Origin: an uncultured bacterium
Lineage (GTDB): Bacteria; Cyanobacteriota; Vampirovibrionia; Gastranaerophilales; Gastranaerophilaceae
DNA: 64,000 bases
Direction: 5' to 3'
Assembly (NCBI GenBank): GCA_902801985.1
Contig: CADCKD010000006.1
Location: 1-64,000, forward strand
Below are positions 15,497-24,217 of the stretch, in pieces. Within the stretch, counting starts at the first letter, position 1, and each line of letters begins with the position of its first letter. Below the pieces are notes generated by a model. The model was not told where the DNA came from and ran no database searches. It worked only from the letters and a program-made list of their open reading frames with translations. Both the position numbers and the translations under genes were made by a program.

Positions 15497-18001
15497 ATGA
15501 AACAAAGCTATTACCCGCAAGAAATAGAAAAAAAATGGAAAAAATATTGGGAAGATAATAAAGTTTTTAAAACTGTAAACGATAACGGCAAACCAAAATA
15601 TTATGCGCTTTCAATGTTTCCTTACCCGTCAGGGAAATTGCACATGGGACACGTTCGTAACTATACGATTACAGACGTTATTGCAAGATTTAAAAAAGCA
15701 AACGGATTTAATGTTTTGCACCCGATAGGATGGGACAGTTTCGGACTCCCTGCCGAAAACGCTGCGATGAAACATAATGCAGACCCTGAAAAATGGACTG
15801 ATGAAAATATTGCGTATATGACCGAACAATTGAAAATGCTTGGGCTATCTTATGATTGGGATAGAGAAGTTACAACTTGCAAACCGGATTATTACAAATG
15901 GACTCAATGGATTTTCTTGCAATTATACAAAAAAGGTCTTGTATATAAAAAAGAAGCAGCAGTTAATTGGTGCCCTAGTTGCGGTACTGTGCTTGCTAAC
16001 GAACAAGTAATTGATGGCAAATGTTGGAGATGTGATAGTGAGGTTGAGAAAAAATACTTATCTCAATGGTTTGTAAAAATTACGCAGTATGCCGATGAAT
16101 TACTAAAAGACTTAGACCTTTTAAAAGGTTGGGGCGATAATGTAAAAACTATGCAGGCAAACTGGATTGGCAAATCTTATGGTGCAATTTTCAGATTTCC
16201 GGTTGTTGATGCTCCAAATGGAGAAAAAATGGAAGTTCCCGTTTACACAACAAGACCTGATACTGTTCATGGTATAACATACCTTGTTGTTGCACCGGAA
16301 TACAAAGATATTGAAAAATTAACAACTGCAGAAAATAAACAGGCAGTTGAACAATACAGAGCAAATGCACGTAAAATGTCTGAAATTGAAAGACTTTCAA
16401 CTGACAGAACAAAAACAGGTGTTCCTTTAGGTACTCATTGCAAAAATCCGTTCACTGGCGAAATTTTCCCACTTTGGACGGCTGATTATGCGCTTGTTGA
16501 ATACGGAACAGGTGCAGTTATGGCTGTTCCAACCCATGATACTCGTGACTGGGATTTTGCTCATAAATATAATTTACCTCTGAAAATTGTTATTGCAAAT
16601 GAGGAGATTCTTCGCTCCGCTCAGAATGGCGATTATAAACTATCTGAAGCCTACACTGAAGAAGGTGTTTTGGTAAATTCCGGAGAGTTTAACGGAATGA
16701 AAAATACCGAAGCAAAAAAAGCAATTACCCAAAAAGCCGTTGATGAGGGTTTTGGGGAATTTAAAACGCAATTCAGATTGAGAGATTGGCTGATTTCACG
16801 TCAAAGATATTGGGGTGCACCAATTCCTGTTGTTTATTGCGACAAATGCGGAATTCAACCGGTTCCGGAAAATCAGCTTCCTGTATTGTTGCCAAAAGAT
16901 GTAGACTTCTCTGTTGTTGGTAAATCTCCAATTACAACATCACCAACATTTAAAGACACTGTATGCCCTGTATGCGGCGGGCATGCAACAAGAGAAATGG
17001 ATACAATGGACACATTTATTTGTTCAAGCTGGTATTATTTACGTTATGCAGATGCAAATAACGACAAAGAATGTTTTAACAAAGATATTGTAAATAAATG
17101 GCTGCCTGTTGATCAGTATGTTGGCGGTATTGAACACGCAATTTTACACTTGTTATATTCAAGATTTTTTACAAAAGCATTGAGAGATTGCGGTTTATTA
17201 GATTTTGATGAACCGTTTAAAAACCTCTTAACTCAAGGTATGGTGCTTAAAGACGGTTCAAAAATGTCAAAATCAAAAGGCAATACAGTTGATCCCGATG
17301 AGATATTTGAAAATTACGGAGCTGATACAGCAAGATTATTTATTTTGTCAGATTCTCCTCCGGCAAGAGATTTTGACTGGTCAGATGCAGGTGTTGAAGG
17401 CTGCTATAAGTTCTTAAACAGGGTTTGGCGACTTGTTGCAACAAATGCTGAAAATATTAATCTGAACTATCAATTAAGTCAAAATCTTGCAAAAGATAAT
17501 GATGATTTAGTTCGCACAGTACACATGTCAATTAAAGGTATTACAAACGATATTACAAATGAATTTCAGTTTAATACCGTTATTTCAAAATATCGTGAGC
17601 TTGTTAACGCTATTTATGACTGGCAAGCAAAGAAACCTGAACTTAATGATGAGGATAAAAATGTATTGAGTTTCGCCATTGTTTCAATGCTTAAACTTAT
17701 GTCACCTGTTGCGGTTTATTTAACCGAAGAAGCTTGGCATGAACTTGGCGGAGAAGGTTCTATTCACGACCAGCCTTGGTGTAAGTGGGACGAAAATCTT
17801 GCCAAATCATCTTCTATGACTCTTGTTGTTCAAATTAACGGCAAAGTTAAAGATAAAATAGAAGTTGATGCGGAAATTTCTAAAGAAGATATGGAAAAAC
17901 AAGCACTTTCGAGTGATAAAGTTAAAGAATTAACCGCAGGAAAGACAATAGTTAAAGTAATTGTTGTTCCGAAAAAATTGGTTAATATAGTTGTTAAATA
18001 A
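15497..18001 (+). CDS. leuS: Leucyl-tRNA synthetase
   Basis: Predicted 834-residue class I synthetase with CP1 editing domain. The HIGH-type signature starts at His49 (HMGH) and KMSKS is at 589-593. Zinc motifs CPSCG...CWRCD and CDKCG...CPVCGG are present. The RBS AGAGGA is close to the start. Residues about 369-378 (EEILRSAQNG), within the editing region, are encoded by a near copy of the dispersed repeat seen in intergenic DNA at 12286-12310. This looks like an in-frame repeat insertion. The frame stays open through it, so the enzyme should be functional. A bidirectional terminator follows. Confidence 0.97.
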   Translation: MKQSYYPQEIEKKWKKYWEDNKVFKTVNDNGKPKYYALSMFPYPSGKLHMGHVRNYTITDVIARFKKANGFNVLHPIGWDSFGLPAENAAMKHNADPEKWTDENIAYMTEQLKMLGLSYDWDREVTTCKPDYYKWTQWIFLQLYKKGLVYKKEAAVNWCPSCGTVLANEQVIDGKCWRCDSEVEKKYLSQWFVKITQYADELLKDLDLLKGWGDNVKTMQANWIGKSYGAIFRFPVVDAPNGEKMEVPVYTTRPDTVHGITYLVVAPEYKDIEKLTTAENKQAVEQYRANARKMSEIERLSTDRTKTGVPLGTHCKNPFTGEIFPLWTADYALVEYGTGAVMAVPTHDTRDWDFAHKYNLPLKIVIANEEILRSAQNGDYKLSEAYTEEGVLVNSGEFNGMKNTEAKKAITQKAVDEGFGEFKTQFRLRDWLISRQRYWGAPIPVVYCDKCGIQPVPENQLPVLLPKDVDFSVVGKSPITTSPTFKDTVCPVCGGHATREMDTMDTFICSSWYYLRYADANNDKECFNKDIVNKWLPVDQYVGGIEHAILHLLYSRFFTKALRDCGLLDFDEPFKNLLTQGMVLKDGSKMSKSKGNTVDPDEIFENYGADTARLFILSDSPPARDFDWSDAGVEGCYKFLNRVWRLVATNAENINLNYQLSQNLAKDNDDLVRTVHMSIKGITNDITNEFQFNTVISKYRELVNAIYDWQAKKPELNDEDKNVLSFAIVSMLKLMSPVAVYLTEEAWHELGGEGSIHDQPWCKWDENLAKSSSMTLVVQINGKVKDKIEVDAEISKEDMEKQALSSDKVKELTAGKTIVKVIVVPKKLVNIVVK
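16604..16632. repeat. Copy of the dispersed repeat inside leuS
   Basis: GAGATTCTTCGCTCCGCTCA then GAATGGCGA matches GATTCTTCGCTTTGCTCAGA.. at 12286-12310 with only a few substitutions. It is read in frame as residues about 370-379 of LeuS. Confidence 0.6.
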
Positions 18002-18002
18002 T

Positions 18003-18033
18003 AAAAATGACTGGTGTTATACCAGTCATTTTT
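18003..18033. terminator. Bidirectional terminator between leuS and the small HTH gene
   Basis: A perfect 13-bp stem AAAAATGACTGGT / ACCAGTCATTTTT with a 5-nt loop lies directly after the leuS stop. A/T runs on both sides serve both strands. Confidence 0.85.
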
Positions 18034-18247
18034 ATTTCTTTTCTTTTATAACAAGCTCGTATCCAAGGAAATCAAGTAATATTTGCACCTCATCAAATCT
18101 TATTGTTTTTTTATTAAATTTATTTGATAATCCTCCGGCTTTAGGTATTTTTGTATACCCGTTTTCTCTCAATTTGGATGCCGCCTTTCGCATGGATAAT
18201 CTTTTTCGTATTAGCAATATTTTTATTTCTTCGTATATGTCAAACAT
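18032..18247 (-). CDS. Small helix-turn-helix-like protein
   Basis: Predicted 71 residues. RKRLSMRKAASKLRENGY resembles a helix-turn-helix core, followed by LSNKFNKKTIRFDEVQILLDFLGYELVIKEKK, the usual ending of small XRE-like proteins with one C-terminal strand. No other domain is present. It may be a DNA-binding regulator; targets are unknown. It has a good leaderless promoter and no Shine-Dalgarno. Confidence 0.75.
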   Translation of the reverse strand: MFDIYEEIKILLIRKRLSMRKAASKLRENGYTKIPKAGGLSNKFNKKTIRFDEVQILLDFLGYELVIKEKK

Positions 18248-18253
18248 AATAAC

Positions 18254-18282
18254 AGTTTATTTTTATTATTTAAATTTGACAA
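18254..18282 (-). promoter_or_regulatory. Predicted leaderless promoter of the small HTH gene
   Basis: On the minus strand: TTGTCA, 17 nt, TAAACT, 6 nt, ATG at 18247. Confidence 0.6.
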
Positions 18283-18343
18283 AAATATAAATTGTTGTAT
18301 GTTAATATATGACAATGTTTATATATAATGACAAAAATTAACA

Positions 18344-18535
18344 ATGAATAATGACTATATAATTCCAACAGAAGAAGATGAATATTTGATATTACCAAAT
18401 AACCATTGGTATGAACTATTGTATATATACTATGTGTTAAAAGATATCATTGTTACAAATACTGATAAAAAGCAAAAATGGCTTAGGTTAAAAAGACAGA
18501 TAAAAATATGGTCATATTGGATAAAAGTCAAATAA
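18344..18535 (+). CDS. Possible small protein, unknown
   Basis: A 63-residue open frame rich in Tyr, Trp and Lys. It has no Shine-Dalgarno, but TATAAT lies 14 nt upstream at 18324-18329. No homology was recognised. Amino-acid composition is plausible for a protein in this AT-rich genome. It could be a chance frame between two real genes. Confidence 0.35.
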   Translation: MNNDYIIPTEEDEYLILPNNHWYELLYIYYVLKDIIVTNTDKKQKWLRLKRQIKIWSYWIKVK

Positions 18536-18552
18536 AAAAGTAAGGGATATTG

Positions 18553-19020
18553 TTATTTAGCGCTCTTTATATAACTTAAAATTGCACCGCCAATTTCTTC
18601 ATTAGGGTCAAAGTTTTGGTTTAGGTTTGTTGGCTGGAGTGAGTTTTGTATAAGCATTTTTACTAATGGGCCAAAGGCATCAGGGACTTGAGTTTTTCTG
18701 TATATTCCTGCCAAAAATGTTTGAATATTTGGAGATTTTGTATTATTAAAACGCGAAAATACAGGATACAATTTGTCTATACCTTTTGTACCATTGTCAA
18801 TCATTCTATCCATTATATATAGAGTTTCTGTTATTTGTGCTTCATTGTTTGAATTTGAAAGTATGCTTGCCAAATAGGGCAGAGCATTTTCTTTTTGTTT
18901 TACAAAATAGTCAACTTTTTGTTGGTCAAAAACGCAGTAATTCCTTTGTCTGTTCGGAAATTGAATGTTTGTTGCTGCGTATGGATTACTGAAATTATAG
19001 TTTTGAATTGGTTGTATCAT
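18553..19020 (-). CDS. Lineage-type helical protein, last gene of a three-gene operon
   Basis: Predicted 155 residues. The N-terminus MIQPIQNYNF... with IQFPNR resembles the short tag of other unknown proteins here (33492, 58221, 58978). The rest (about 45-150) is made of helices that look like HEAT-type repeats (ENALPYLASILSNSNN, FGPLVKMLIQNSL). No signal peptide is present. It follows the 494-residue membrane protein after a 23-nt gap. Function unknown; a protein-interaction role fits the fold. Confidence 0.75.
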   Translation of the reverse strand: MIQPIQNYNFSNPYAATNIQFPNRQRNYCVFDQQKVDYFVKQKENALPYLASILSNSNNEAQITETLYIMDRMIDNGTKGIDKLYPVFSRFNNTKSPNIQTFLAGIYRKTQVPDAFGPLVKMLIQNSLQPTNLNQNFDPNEEIGGAILSYIKSAK

Positions 19021-19043
19021 GTTTTGTTCCCTTTTATTTACCC

Positions 19044-20528
19044 CTATGAATATACAAACGGCGGGCCGTTTTTAATTTCTGAGAGTATATTTTCTGCCAT
19101 TGTTTTTAATTCTTCTTTTGAACGTTTTCCGCTATCTACTTGTTTATAGAATTCTTTAACAAGTGGTGAAATGGCAGCATCTTTTTTGGATTTAAAGTTT
19201 CTTAACTCTGTTGAAACTAATCGTTGCTGCAAATTTAATTCTGTTTCTGCGTTAATTTTTTTAACTTGTACTTCTTTTAGGGCGTCTCCTGCGAGTTTCC
19301 CGCCATATCCCAGAGCGGTAATTCCTGTAATTCCGCTAAATAATAATGCAAATTGCGGGTTAGAAGTATCAAGAAGCCAATTGTAGAAAAATGCTTTGTA
19401 ATCATTGACAAATGAATTGAATGCAGGTTTTGGAGTTCCGTCACCTCCAATATTAGGATTTACCTTTGTTGTAGAGGTGTGAATTTTAGTAAGAACTTTG
19501 TTTATAAAGTTTTGTTTTTCTTCTTCTGTTCCCCATTTCAAGTTGTTTATTTGTTCTTTGACAAATATTTCGTCTGCATCAGCTGCAACAAATAAATGTT
19601 CAAGATTTTCTTTGTCTATGTCTTTTGTTTTTTCTGTTGAATTTTGTATGAGTGTTTTTATTCCTTCTTTAGTTTCTTCGAGATATTTTTGCAAATATGC
19701 TTTGCTTTTAGTGAGGTTTTTTAATGCTAAAAATCCAAAACCTGCTATTGCGAGGGCTGTTGTTATACCCAGTGTAATATTACCTAATGTCTGTTTTTTA
19801 TTGTCAAATTTTTCTTTTGATGTGAAAGGAATATTTTTTAAATGTTTTTTCCCAAAATCGGGGAATATTTGTTCATCATCGTTAAGGTATTTTTCAAAAT
19901 CATTTGTATATTTTGAAAGCATACTTCTTATGATTTGCATTTTTCCTGAGAATGATTGAGTTTCAACATCAATAAGTTTTTCTTGAAGATTTTTTTGAAT
20001 ATTTGCTTCTTTACGTTTTACCCAAATATCCTTATATCCGTCAAAAAATGTTTTCCCCATAAATGCCATTGCAGATAGGGCAAGAACACCAGCTCCCGCT
20101 ATAACTGTTTTGCGATTTGGATTTTGAACCATTTGGTATATAACTTGATGTGCTTCATCACTCAAATTTACGTTTCTTGTAACTGCAGGCAGCCATTTTT
20201 CTTTTGCAAGATTTTTGGTAACTTTTGCGCTATGACTTATAAAGGAGGTTAAAAGAGCGATAGAACCCATTACTCCCAGTGCGATAGCACTAAGAGGCAG
20301 CAGTTTTTTGTCAACAATATTTTGGTTAGTATAAATTTGTTCCGGCATGGAAGATGTTTCGGGTATTAAAAAGGTGTCTTTTACCGAATTAAGATTTAAA
20401 TCTCCATCTTTGACAAAGTTGTTAACTATAACCCCTTCTTTTGTTGTTCTTACATTTCTTTTTTGTGAGTTTGTAAGATTTCTTTGTTGTCTTATAGATT
20501 CGTTATCTTGAAATAAATTAACGTTCAT
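19044..20528 (-). CDS. Multi-pass membrane protein, unknown function
   Basis: Predicted 494 residues. About four hydrophobic segments are visible (LLPLSAIALGVMGSIALL, KTVIAGAGVLALSAMAFMG, LGITTALAIAGFGFLAL and LLFSGITGITALGYGG), separated by charged helical regions. The N-terminal 70 residues are polar, without a signal peptide. Its start lies inside the upstream gene (11-nt overlap), so the two are translationally coupled. No family recognised. With its neighbours it probably forms a membrane-associated assembly specific to this lineage (inference). Confidence 0.8.
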   Translation of the reverse strand: MNVNLFQDNESIRQQRNLTNSQKRNVRTTKEGVIVNNFVKDGDLNLNSVKDTFLIPETSSMPEQIYTNQNIVDKKLLPLSAIALGVMGSIALLTSFISHSAKVTKNLAKEKWLPAVTRNVNLSDEAHQVIYQMVQNPNRKTVIAGAGVLALSAMAFMGKTFFDGYKDIWVKRKEANIQKNLQEKLIDVETQSFSGKMQIIRSMLSKYTNDFEKYLNDDEQIFPDFGKKHLKNIPFTSKEKFDNKKQTLGNITLGITTALAIAGFGFLALKNLTKSKAYLQKYLEETKEGIKTLIQNSTEKTKDIDKENLEHLFVAADADEIFVKEQINNLKWGTEEEKQNFINKVLTKIHTSTTKVNPNIGGDGTPKPAFNSFVNDYKAFFYNWLLDTSNPQFALLFSGITGITALGYGGKLAGDALKEVQVKKINAETELNLQQRLVSTELRNFKSKKDAAISPLVKEFYKQVDSGKRSKEELKTMAENILSEIKNGPPFVYS

Positions 20529-21201
20529 CTTTTTCCTCTTTATTTCCCTTTTTTAATTTTTGAGATAGTTTGTGTATAAAATTTTTTAAATTAAATATTT
20601 TTTTTGTTTCGTCAACTTTTTTATCTTCTTCATCTTCATTATCGGCTCCAAAAATGAAAAATATTGATTTAAGTTTTTTCTTTGTTTTTTGCCAAATTTC
20701 AGAAACGGTTTTTTCTATTGCGGCTTTGCATTCTCCATATAGGGCGTTTAATTTGTCTGCGATATCAACAATTTTTTGTGTAAAATTTATTATTACAGTT
20801 GGAATATTTGCTACAAATTGTACAAATCTGGCTACAATTTGTGTCATGACAAAATTTATAGGTTTTGAAATAATTGCGGGGGTCGATTTTGAAATAGCGG
20901 AGGCTAAATCAATAATTTTTTGATGAATATTCTGAATATTCTTTTGAAAATCAACAAGAATTTGTAATCTGTTTTGTTCTGCCGCTTGAGCACGTTTTTG
21001 TGCTGCTTTATTTGCTCTAATCATAGCTCCAATTGCGGCACATTGGTTGTATGTCATTTCACCGGGATTGCGCGGAACATCACGTCTAGTGGTCGAATTC
21101 CCCCCTCCTCCACTGCATATTGGACAAGCTCCGGGAGGAAGTCCGTGCGGACAAGTTCCGATTTTTGTATTTTGAATGTGTGGTGCTGTTGATACAGGCA
21201 T
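20518..21201 (-). CDS. Cys-motif helical protein, first gene of the three-gene operon
   Basis: Predicted 227 residues. An N-terminal cysteine motif TCPHGLPPGACPICSGGGG (about residues 13-31) could bind zinc. It is followed by a long amphipathic helical region (about 50-190) and an acidic/basic C-terminus. The start at 21201 is chosen because a GAGGA RBS lies 8 nt upstream; the frame remains open to 21273. That RBS lies inside a perfect hairpin (see 21209-21228), which suggests structure-controlled translation. It overlaps the downstream membrane-protein gene by 11 nt. Family not recognised. Confidence 0.8.
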   Translation of the reverse strand: MPVSTAPHIQNTKIGTCPHGLPPGACPICSGGGGNSTTRRDVPRNPGEMTYNQCAAIGAMIRANKAAQKRAQAAEQNRLQILVDFQKNIQNIHQKIIDLASAISKSTPAIISKPINFVMTQIVARFVQFVANIPTVIINFTQKIVDIADKLNALYGECKAAIEKTVSEIWQKTKKKLKSIFFIFGADNEDEEDKKVDETKKIFNLKNFIHKLSQKLKKGNKEEKDER

Positions 21202-21208
21202 TAAAAAA

Positions 21209-21228
21209 TCCTCTATGTTTCTAGAGGA
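21209..21228 (-). promoter_or_regulatory. Hairpin that hides the RBS, followed by six U
   Basis: On the minus strand, TCCTCTA-GAAACA-TAGAGGA forms a perfect 7-bp stem. The 3' arm is the GAGGA ribosome binding site, and TTTTTT leads into AATG. It could act as an attenuator or RNA thermometer. The rest of 21229-21523 holds the divergent promoter region and no further gene that I can support. Confidence 0.5.
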
Positions 21229-21523
21229 CGCACAAAAATAACTATTTCTATCACATATGCGGACTGCACGCACATATATGGTTATTTCGAGCGTTCCGGC
21301 TTTTACGGCTGCGGCAGCAGCTGAAGATGTTCACTTCATTTCCTCTTTATTATATTAATTAAATTTATAATAATATAAAATTTTGGTTTAATGCAATATT
21401 ATTTTGACTTTTTGATAAAAAATCTTAAACATATCATGTAAAAAATCATACGAAAGTATGACAACAATTAATCATTAATATGGTACAAGTAGAGTGTATA
21501 AGACTTGGCGGATAATTTAAGAT

Positions 21524-23059
21524 ATGGGATTGAGTTTAACAAATATATATCAAAGACCTTATGTGAATCAAAACAGCGGAAACACTGTCAGAAAGCGTGA
21601 AGACGAAGAACGTTCTGCAACTTCTAATGCACAACGTGAACAAAGTACAGATCAAAATTCTAAAAGCAAAGGTTTACAGTATGTAGAACAGAAAAAACCT
21701 TCATATACTCCTGCGTATGAACAAAAATTTGTACCGAATGCATATAGTAATGTTAATATAAATAATCCTCAAAACAGACTGAATACTGCAACAACTCAAG
21801 CTGTTGCACAACCGACATACAACCAAATGCAGTCTATGAATGAAATTAATATTGCTCAGATATTAAAAGATTTCAAAAATACGGCTATTGCAATAGGAAC
21901 TCCTGAAGACTTGTCTCAAGAGGTTAATGGTTATATTGAATTAATCGAAAAACAAGTATTGAAAGATAATCCTAATGTAAAAATTATTAAATCGAATTTA
22001 AAAAATGCGGCATCAATATTGGATTCTCACATTTCAGAAACATTAAATAAAGAATCAAAAGTCGTTGAAAATTGGGTTGATACTTTGTTCTTGCAAAAAA
22101 TCAATTTCAAATATGATGAAAATGATATTAATGAAAGATTTTTAGTAAAATTCCCAGAAAATTCAAAAGTTCAAACAAAGCGTCAAGAAGAATTACAAGA
22201 AACAGCACAAGAATCTGTAAAACCTGAAAATAGCGAAAAAGTTATTCCGATTACTGTTGCAGATACAGGCAGTAAGGTGAAAATTCCTCAGGATAAACAG
22301 TTAAAATCTTTATTTATCCAAGCAAAAAAATATGCTTATGCAAACAATCCTGAAAAAGCCATAAAAGCTTTTGAGCAGGCATTAAACAGAGCAACTGAAA
22401 TAGAAGATAATGAAACCTCAGGCAAAATATATTATGAAGTTGGTAAAATATATGATGAAAATGATTACCTGCCTCAAGCTCTAAAAAGTTATAATACATC
22501 ATTAAAGTATGCAAAAGATGAAAATGTTCGTGCGAAAGCACATTATTCAATGGCGCAGATATATGATGATGTAAACCAAATAACTCCGGCTTTGGATCAT
22601 TATGTAAGCACTATATCTTATGCCGGTGAGGCAGAAAATATTCCGGCTCAATCAGCTTCCTTGACCAAAATGGGTAACATATATTCCGATATGTATGATA
22701 AAGAAGCTTTTGAATATTACGGTGTTGCCGGTGATTTGGCGCAAGAAATTAAAAACAATAATCTTCAAGGTTTTGTTGCTTCTAATACAGGCAAAGCCTA
22801 TATGAAATTTGATGAACCGGAAAAAGCCTTGAAATCTTATTCAAATGCTGTTCAAAACTATACAAAGGCTGATTCACCTGCAAAAACTGCACAAAATTAT
22901 GTTGCAGCCGCAGATATTATGGTAGAATTTAATAATATTGACAAAGCTGTCAGGTTGCTGAAAAAAGCTCAAAAATCATCTCGTCAAACTGATAATGTCA
23001 ATTTGATGAATGAAATAAATACGAAATTGAAACAATTGGAATCTCTTGATGTGAAATAA
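21524..23059 (+). CDS. Tetratricopeptide-repeat protein
   Basis: Predicted 511 residues. A low-complexity polar N-terminus (1-100) is followed by a helical region (about 105-200). At least six TPR-like units follow (about 255-505), for example ANNPEKAIKAFEQAL, GKIYYEVGKIYDENDYLPQ and FDEPEKALKSYSNAV. It has no signal peptide and no membrane segment, so it is probably cytoplasmic and makes protein contacts. There is no Shine-Dalgarno; GATAAT lies 7 nt before the start, so it may be leaderless. It is upstream of ubiE with a 19-nt gap. Confidence 0.88.
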   Translation: MGLSLTNIYQRPYVNQNSGNTVRKREDEERSATSNAQREQSTDQNSKSKGLQYVEQKKPSYTPAYEQKFVPNAYSNVNINNPQNRLNTATTQAVAQPTYNQMQSMNEINIAQILKDFKNTAIAIGTPEDLSQEVNGYIELIEKQVLKDNPNVKIIKSNLKNAASILDSHISETLNKESKVVENWVDTLFLQKINFKYDENDINERFLVKFPENSKVQTKRQEELQETAQESVKPENSEKVIPITVADTGSKVKIPQDKQLKSLFIQAKKYAYANNPEKAIKAFEQALNRATEIEDNETSGKIYYEVGKIYDENDYLPQALKSYNTSLKYAKDENVRAKAHYSMAQIYDDVNQITPALDHYVSTISYAGEAENIPAQSASLTKMGNIYSDMYDKEAFEYYGVAGDLAQEIKNNNLQGFVASNTGKAYMKFDEPEKALKSYSNAVQNYTKADSPAKTAQNYVAAADIMVEFNNIDKAVRLLKKAQKSSRQTDNVNLMNEINTKLKQLESLDVK

Positions 23060-23078
23060 GAGATAGGTATTAATTGTT

Positions 23079-23747
23079 ATGTCTTGTGATAAATCTGAAA
23101 AAAAAATAACAGAGACTTTCAATAATATTTCTTCTTATTACGACAAAATGAATAATATAATGTCGTTTGGGACTCATTATTTTGTCAAATATTTTGCATT
23201 GAAATCTCTTAAATTAAAAAATGGAGATATGATTCTTGATTTGTGCTGCGGAAGTGGTGATTTTACTAAAATTTTTTCTAAATTATGCCCGAAAGTAAAA
23301 GTTATAGGATTTGATAATTCTGTTGAAATGTTAAAACTTGCAAAAGTTAAAAATCCTAAAGGTGTTTTTCTAAAAGGTGATTGTCTTGATTTACCGTTTA
23401 ATGAAAATGAATTCGATATAGTTACAATGGGTTTTGGCTTGCGTAATATTCAAGAACGAAAAAAAGCTCTGTCGCAAATTTATAAAGTTTTAAAAACCGG
23501 CGGTCAATTTTTGCATTTGGACTTTGGAAAACACAATATTTTTAATAAAATTTTTGATTTGTATGTAAAATTTTTAGCCATGTTTTTTGTAAAAAATCCG
23601 GAGTCTTATTTATATTTAATTGAATCTAAAAACGAATACCCCGAACCTGATGAACTCATTAAAGAATTTGAAGATAATGGTTTTAAATTATTAAAACGCA
23701 AGGATTTTATGTTCGGGATAATTTCAGTCCAAATATATACAAAATAG
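23079..23747 (+). CDS. ubiE: Demethylmenaquinone / ubiquinone C-methyltransferase
   Basis: Predicted 222 residues of the UbiE/MenG family, which methylates the quinone ring using S-adenosylmethionine. The SAM motif ILDLCCGSGDFTK (about 50-62), FNENEFDIVTMGFGLRNI and VLKTGGQFLHLDFGK are the family's usual blocks. In an anaerobe the product would be menaquinone rather than ubiquinone (inference). It is close behind the TPR gene and followed by a strong terminator. Confidence 0.94.
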   Translation: MSCDKSEKKITETFNNISSYYDKMNNIMSFGTHYFVKYFALKSLKLKNGDMILDLCCGSGDFTKIFSKLCPKVKVIGFDNSVEMLKLAKVKNPKGVFLKGDCLDLPFNENEFDIVTMGFGLRNIQERKKALSQIYKVLKTGGQFLHLDFGKHNIFNKIFDLYVKFLAMFFVKNPESYLYLIESKNEYPEPDELIKEFEDNGFKLLKRKDFMFGIISVQIYTK

Positions 23748-23813
23748 GAAACATTTAATATAAAAATGTGTTGTCTTGTGCTCTTTTTAAATAAGAAGTT
23801 AAATATATGATTA

Positions 23814-23849
23814 TATCCGGCTTTTGGAGATATATCCAAAGGCCGGATA
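23814..23849 (+). terminator. Terminator-type hairpin after ubiE
   Basis: TATCCGGCTTTTGGA pairs with TCCAAAGGCCGGATA (one G-U) around GATATA, and the 3' side continues CTTTTATACTTT. It lies about 67 nt downstream of the ubiE stop. Confidence 0.75.
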
Positions 23850-23989
23850 CTTTTATACTTTGCAAATATTTACATAATAGGGGTTGACACTGAAACTCAC
23901 TCGTAGTCAAATCTTTGAGCTTTTAAAAATTGTATGTAAAGTTTTATTGCAAAAATTTGAAAAAATTTTTATTTTTGCTCCCAAATTTC

Positions 23990-24017
23990 TTGACTAATAA
24001 TATTGAAGTAATAAGAT
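23990..24017 (+). promoter_or_regulatory. Candidate rpoB promoter with a long untranslated leader
   Basis: TTGACT (23990-23995), 16 nt, TAAGAT (24012-24017). A second TTGACA occurs at 23884-23889 without a clear -10. About 200 nt separate the promoter from the rpoB start, and GGGCA/TGCCC at 24043-24056 can pair. No ribosomal-protein gene lies upstream, unlike the common rplJL-rpoBC order. Nothing else is seen in 23850-24217. Confidence 0.45.
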
Positions 24018-24217
24018 TAGAGAACATGCAAATGTAAAAGTGGGGCAAAGTGTGCCCAAAATTAAAAGTCATTGGAAGTTTGACTATGAGCGGATTTTAA
24101 CCACTTTACAAAACCCATGAAATTGCATTATTTATCATTTTTTGTGGTAGAGGGTTTACAGCCATAAGTTAGAAAATTTTTTGTAGTACGTACACCATTT
24201 ATTTATGAGGTGATTTA

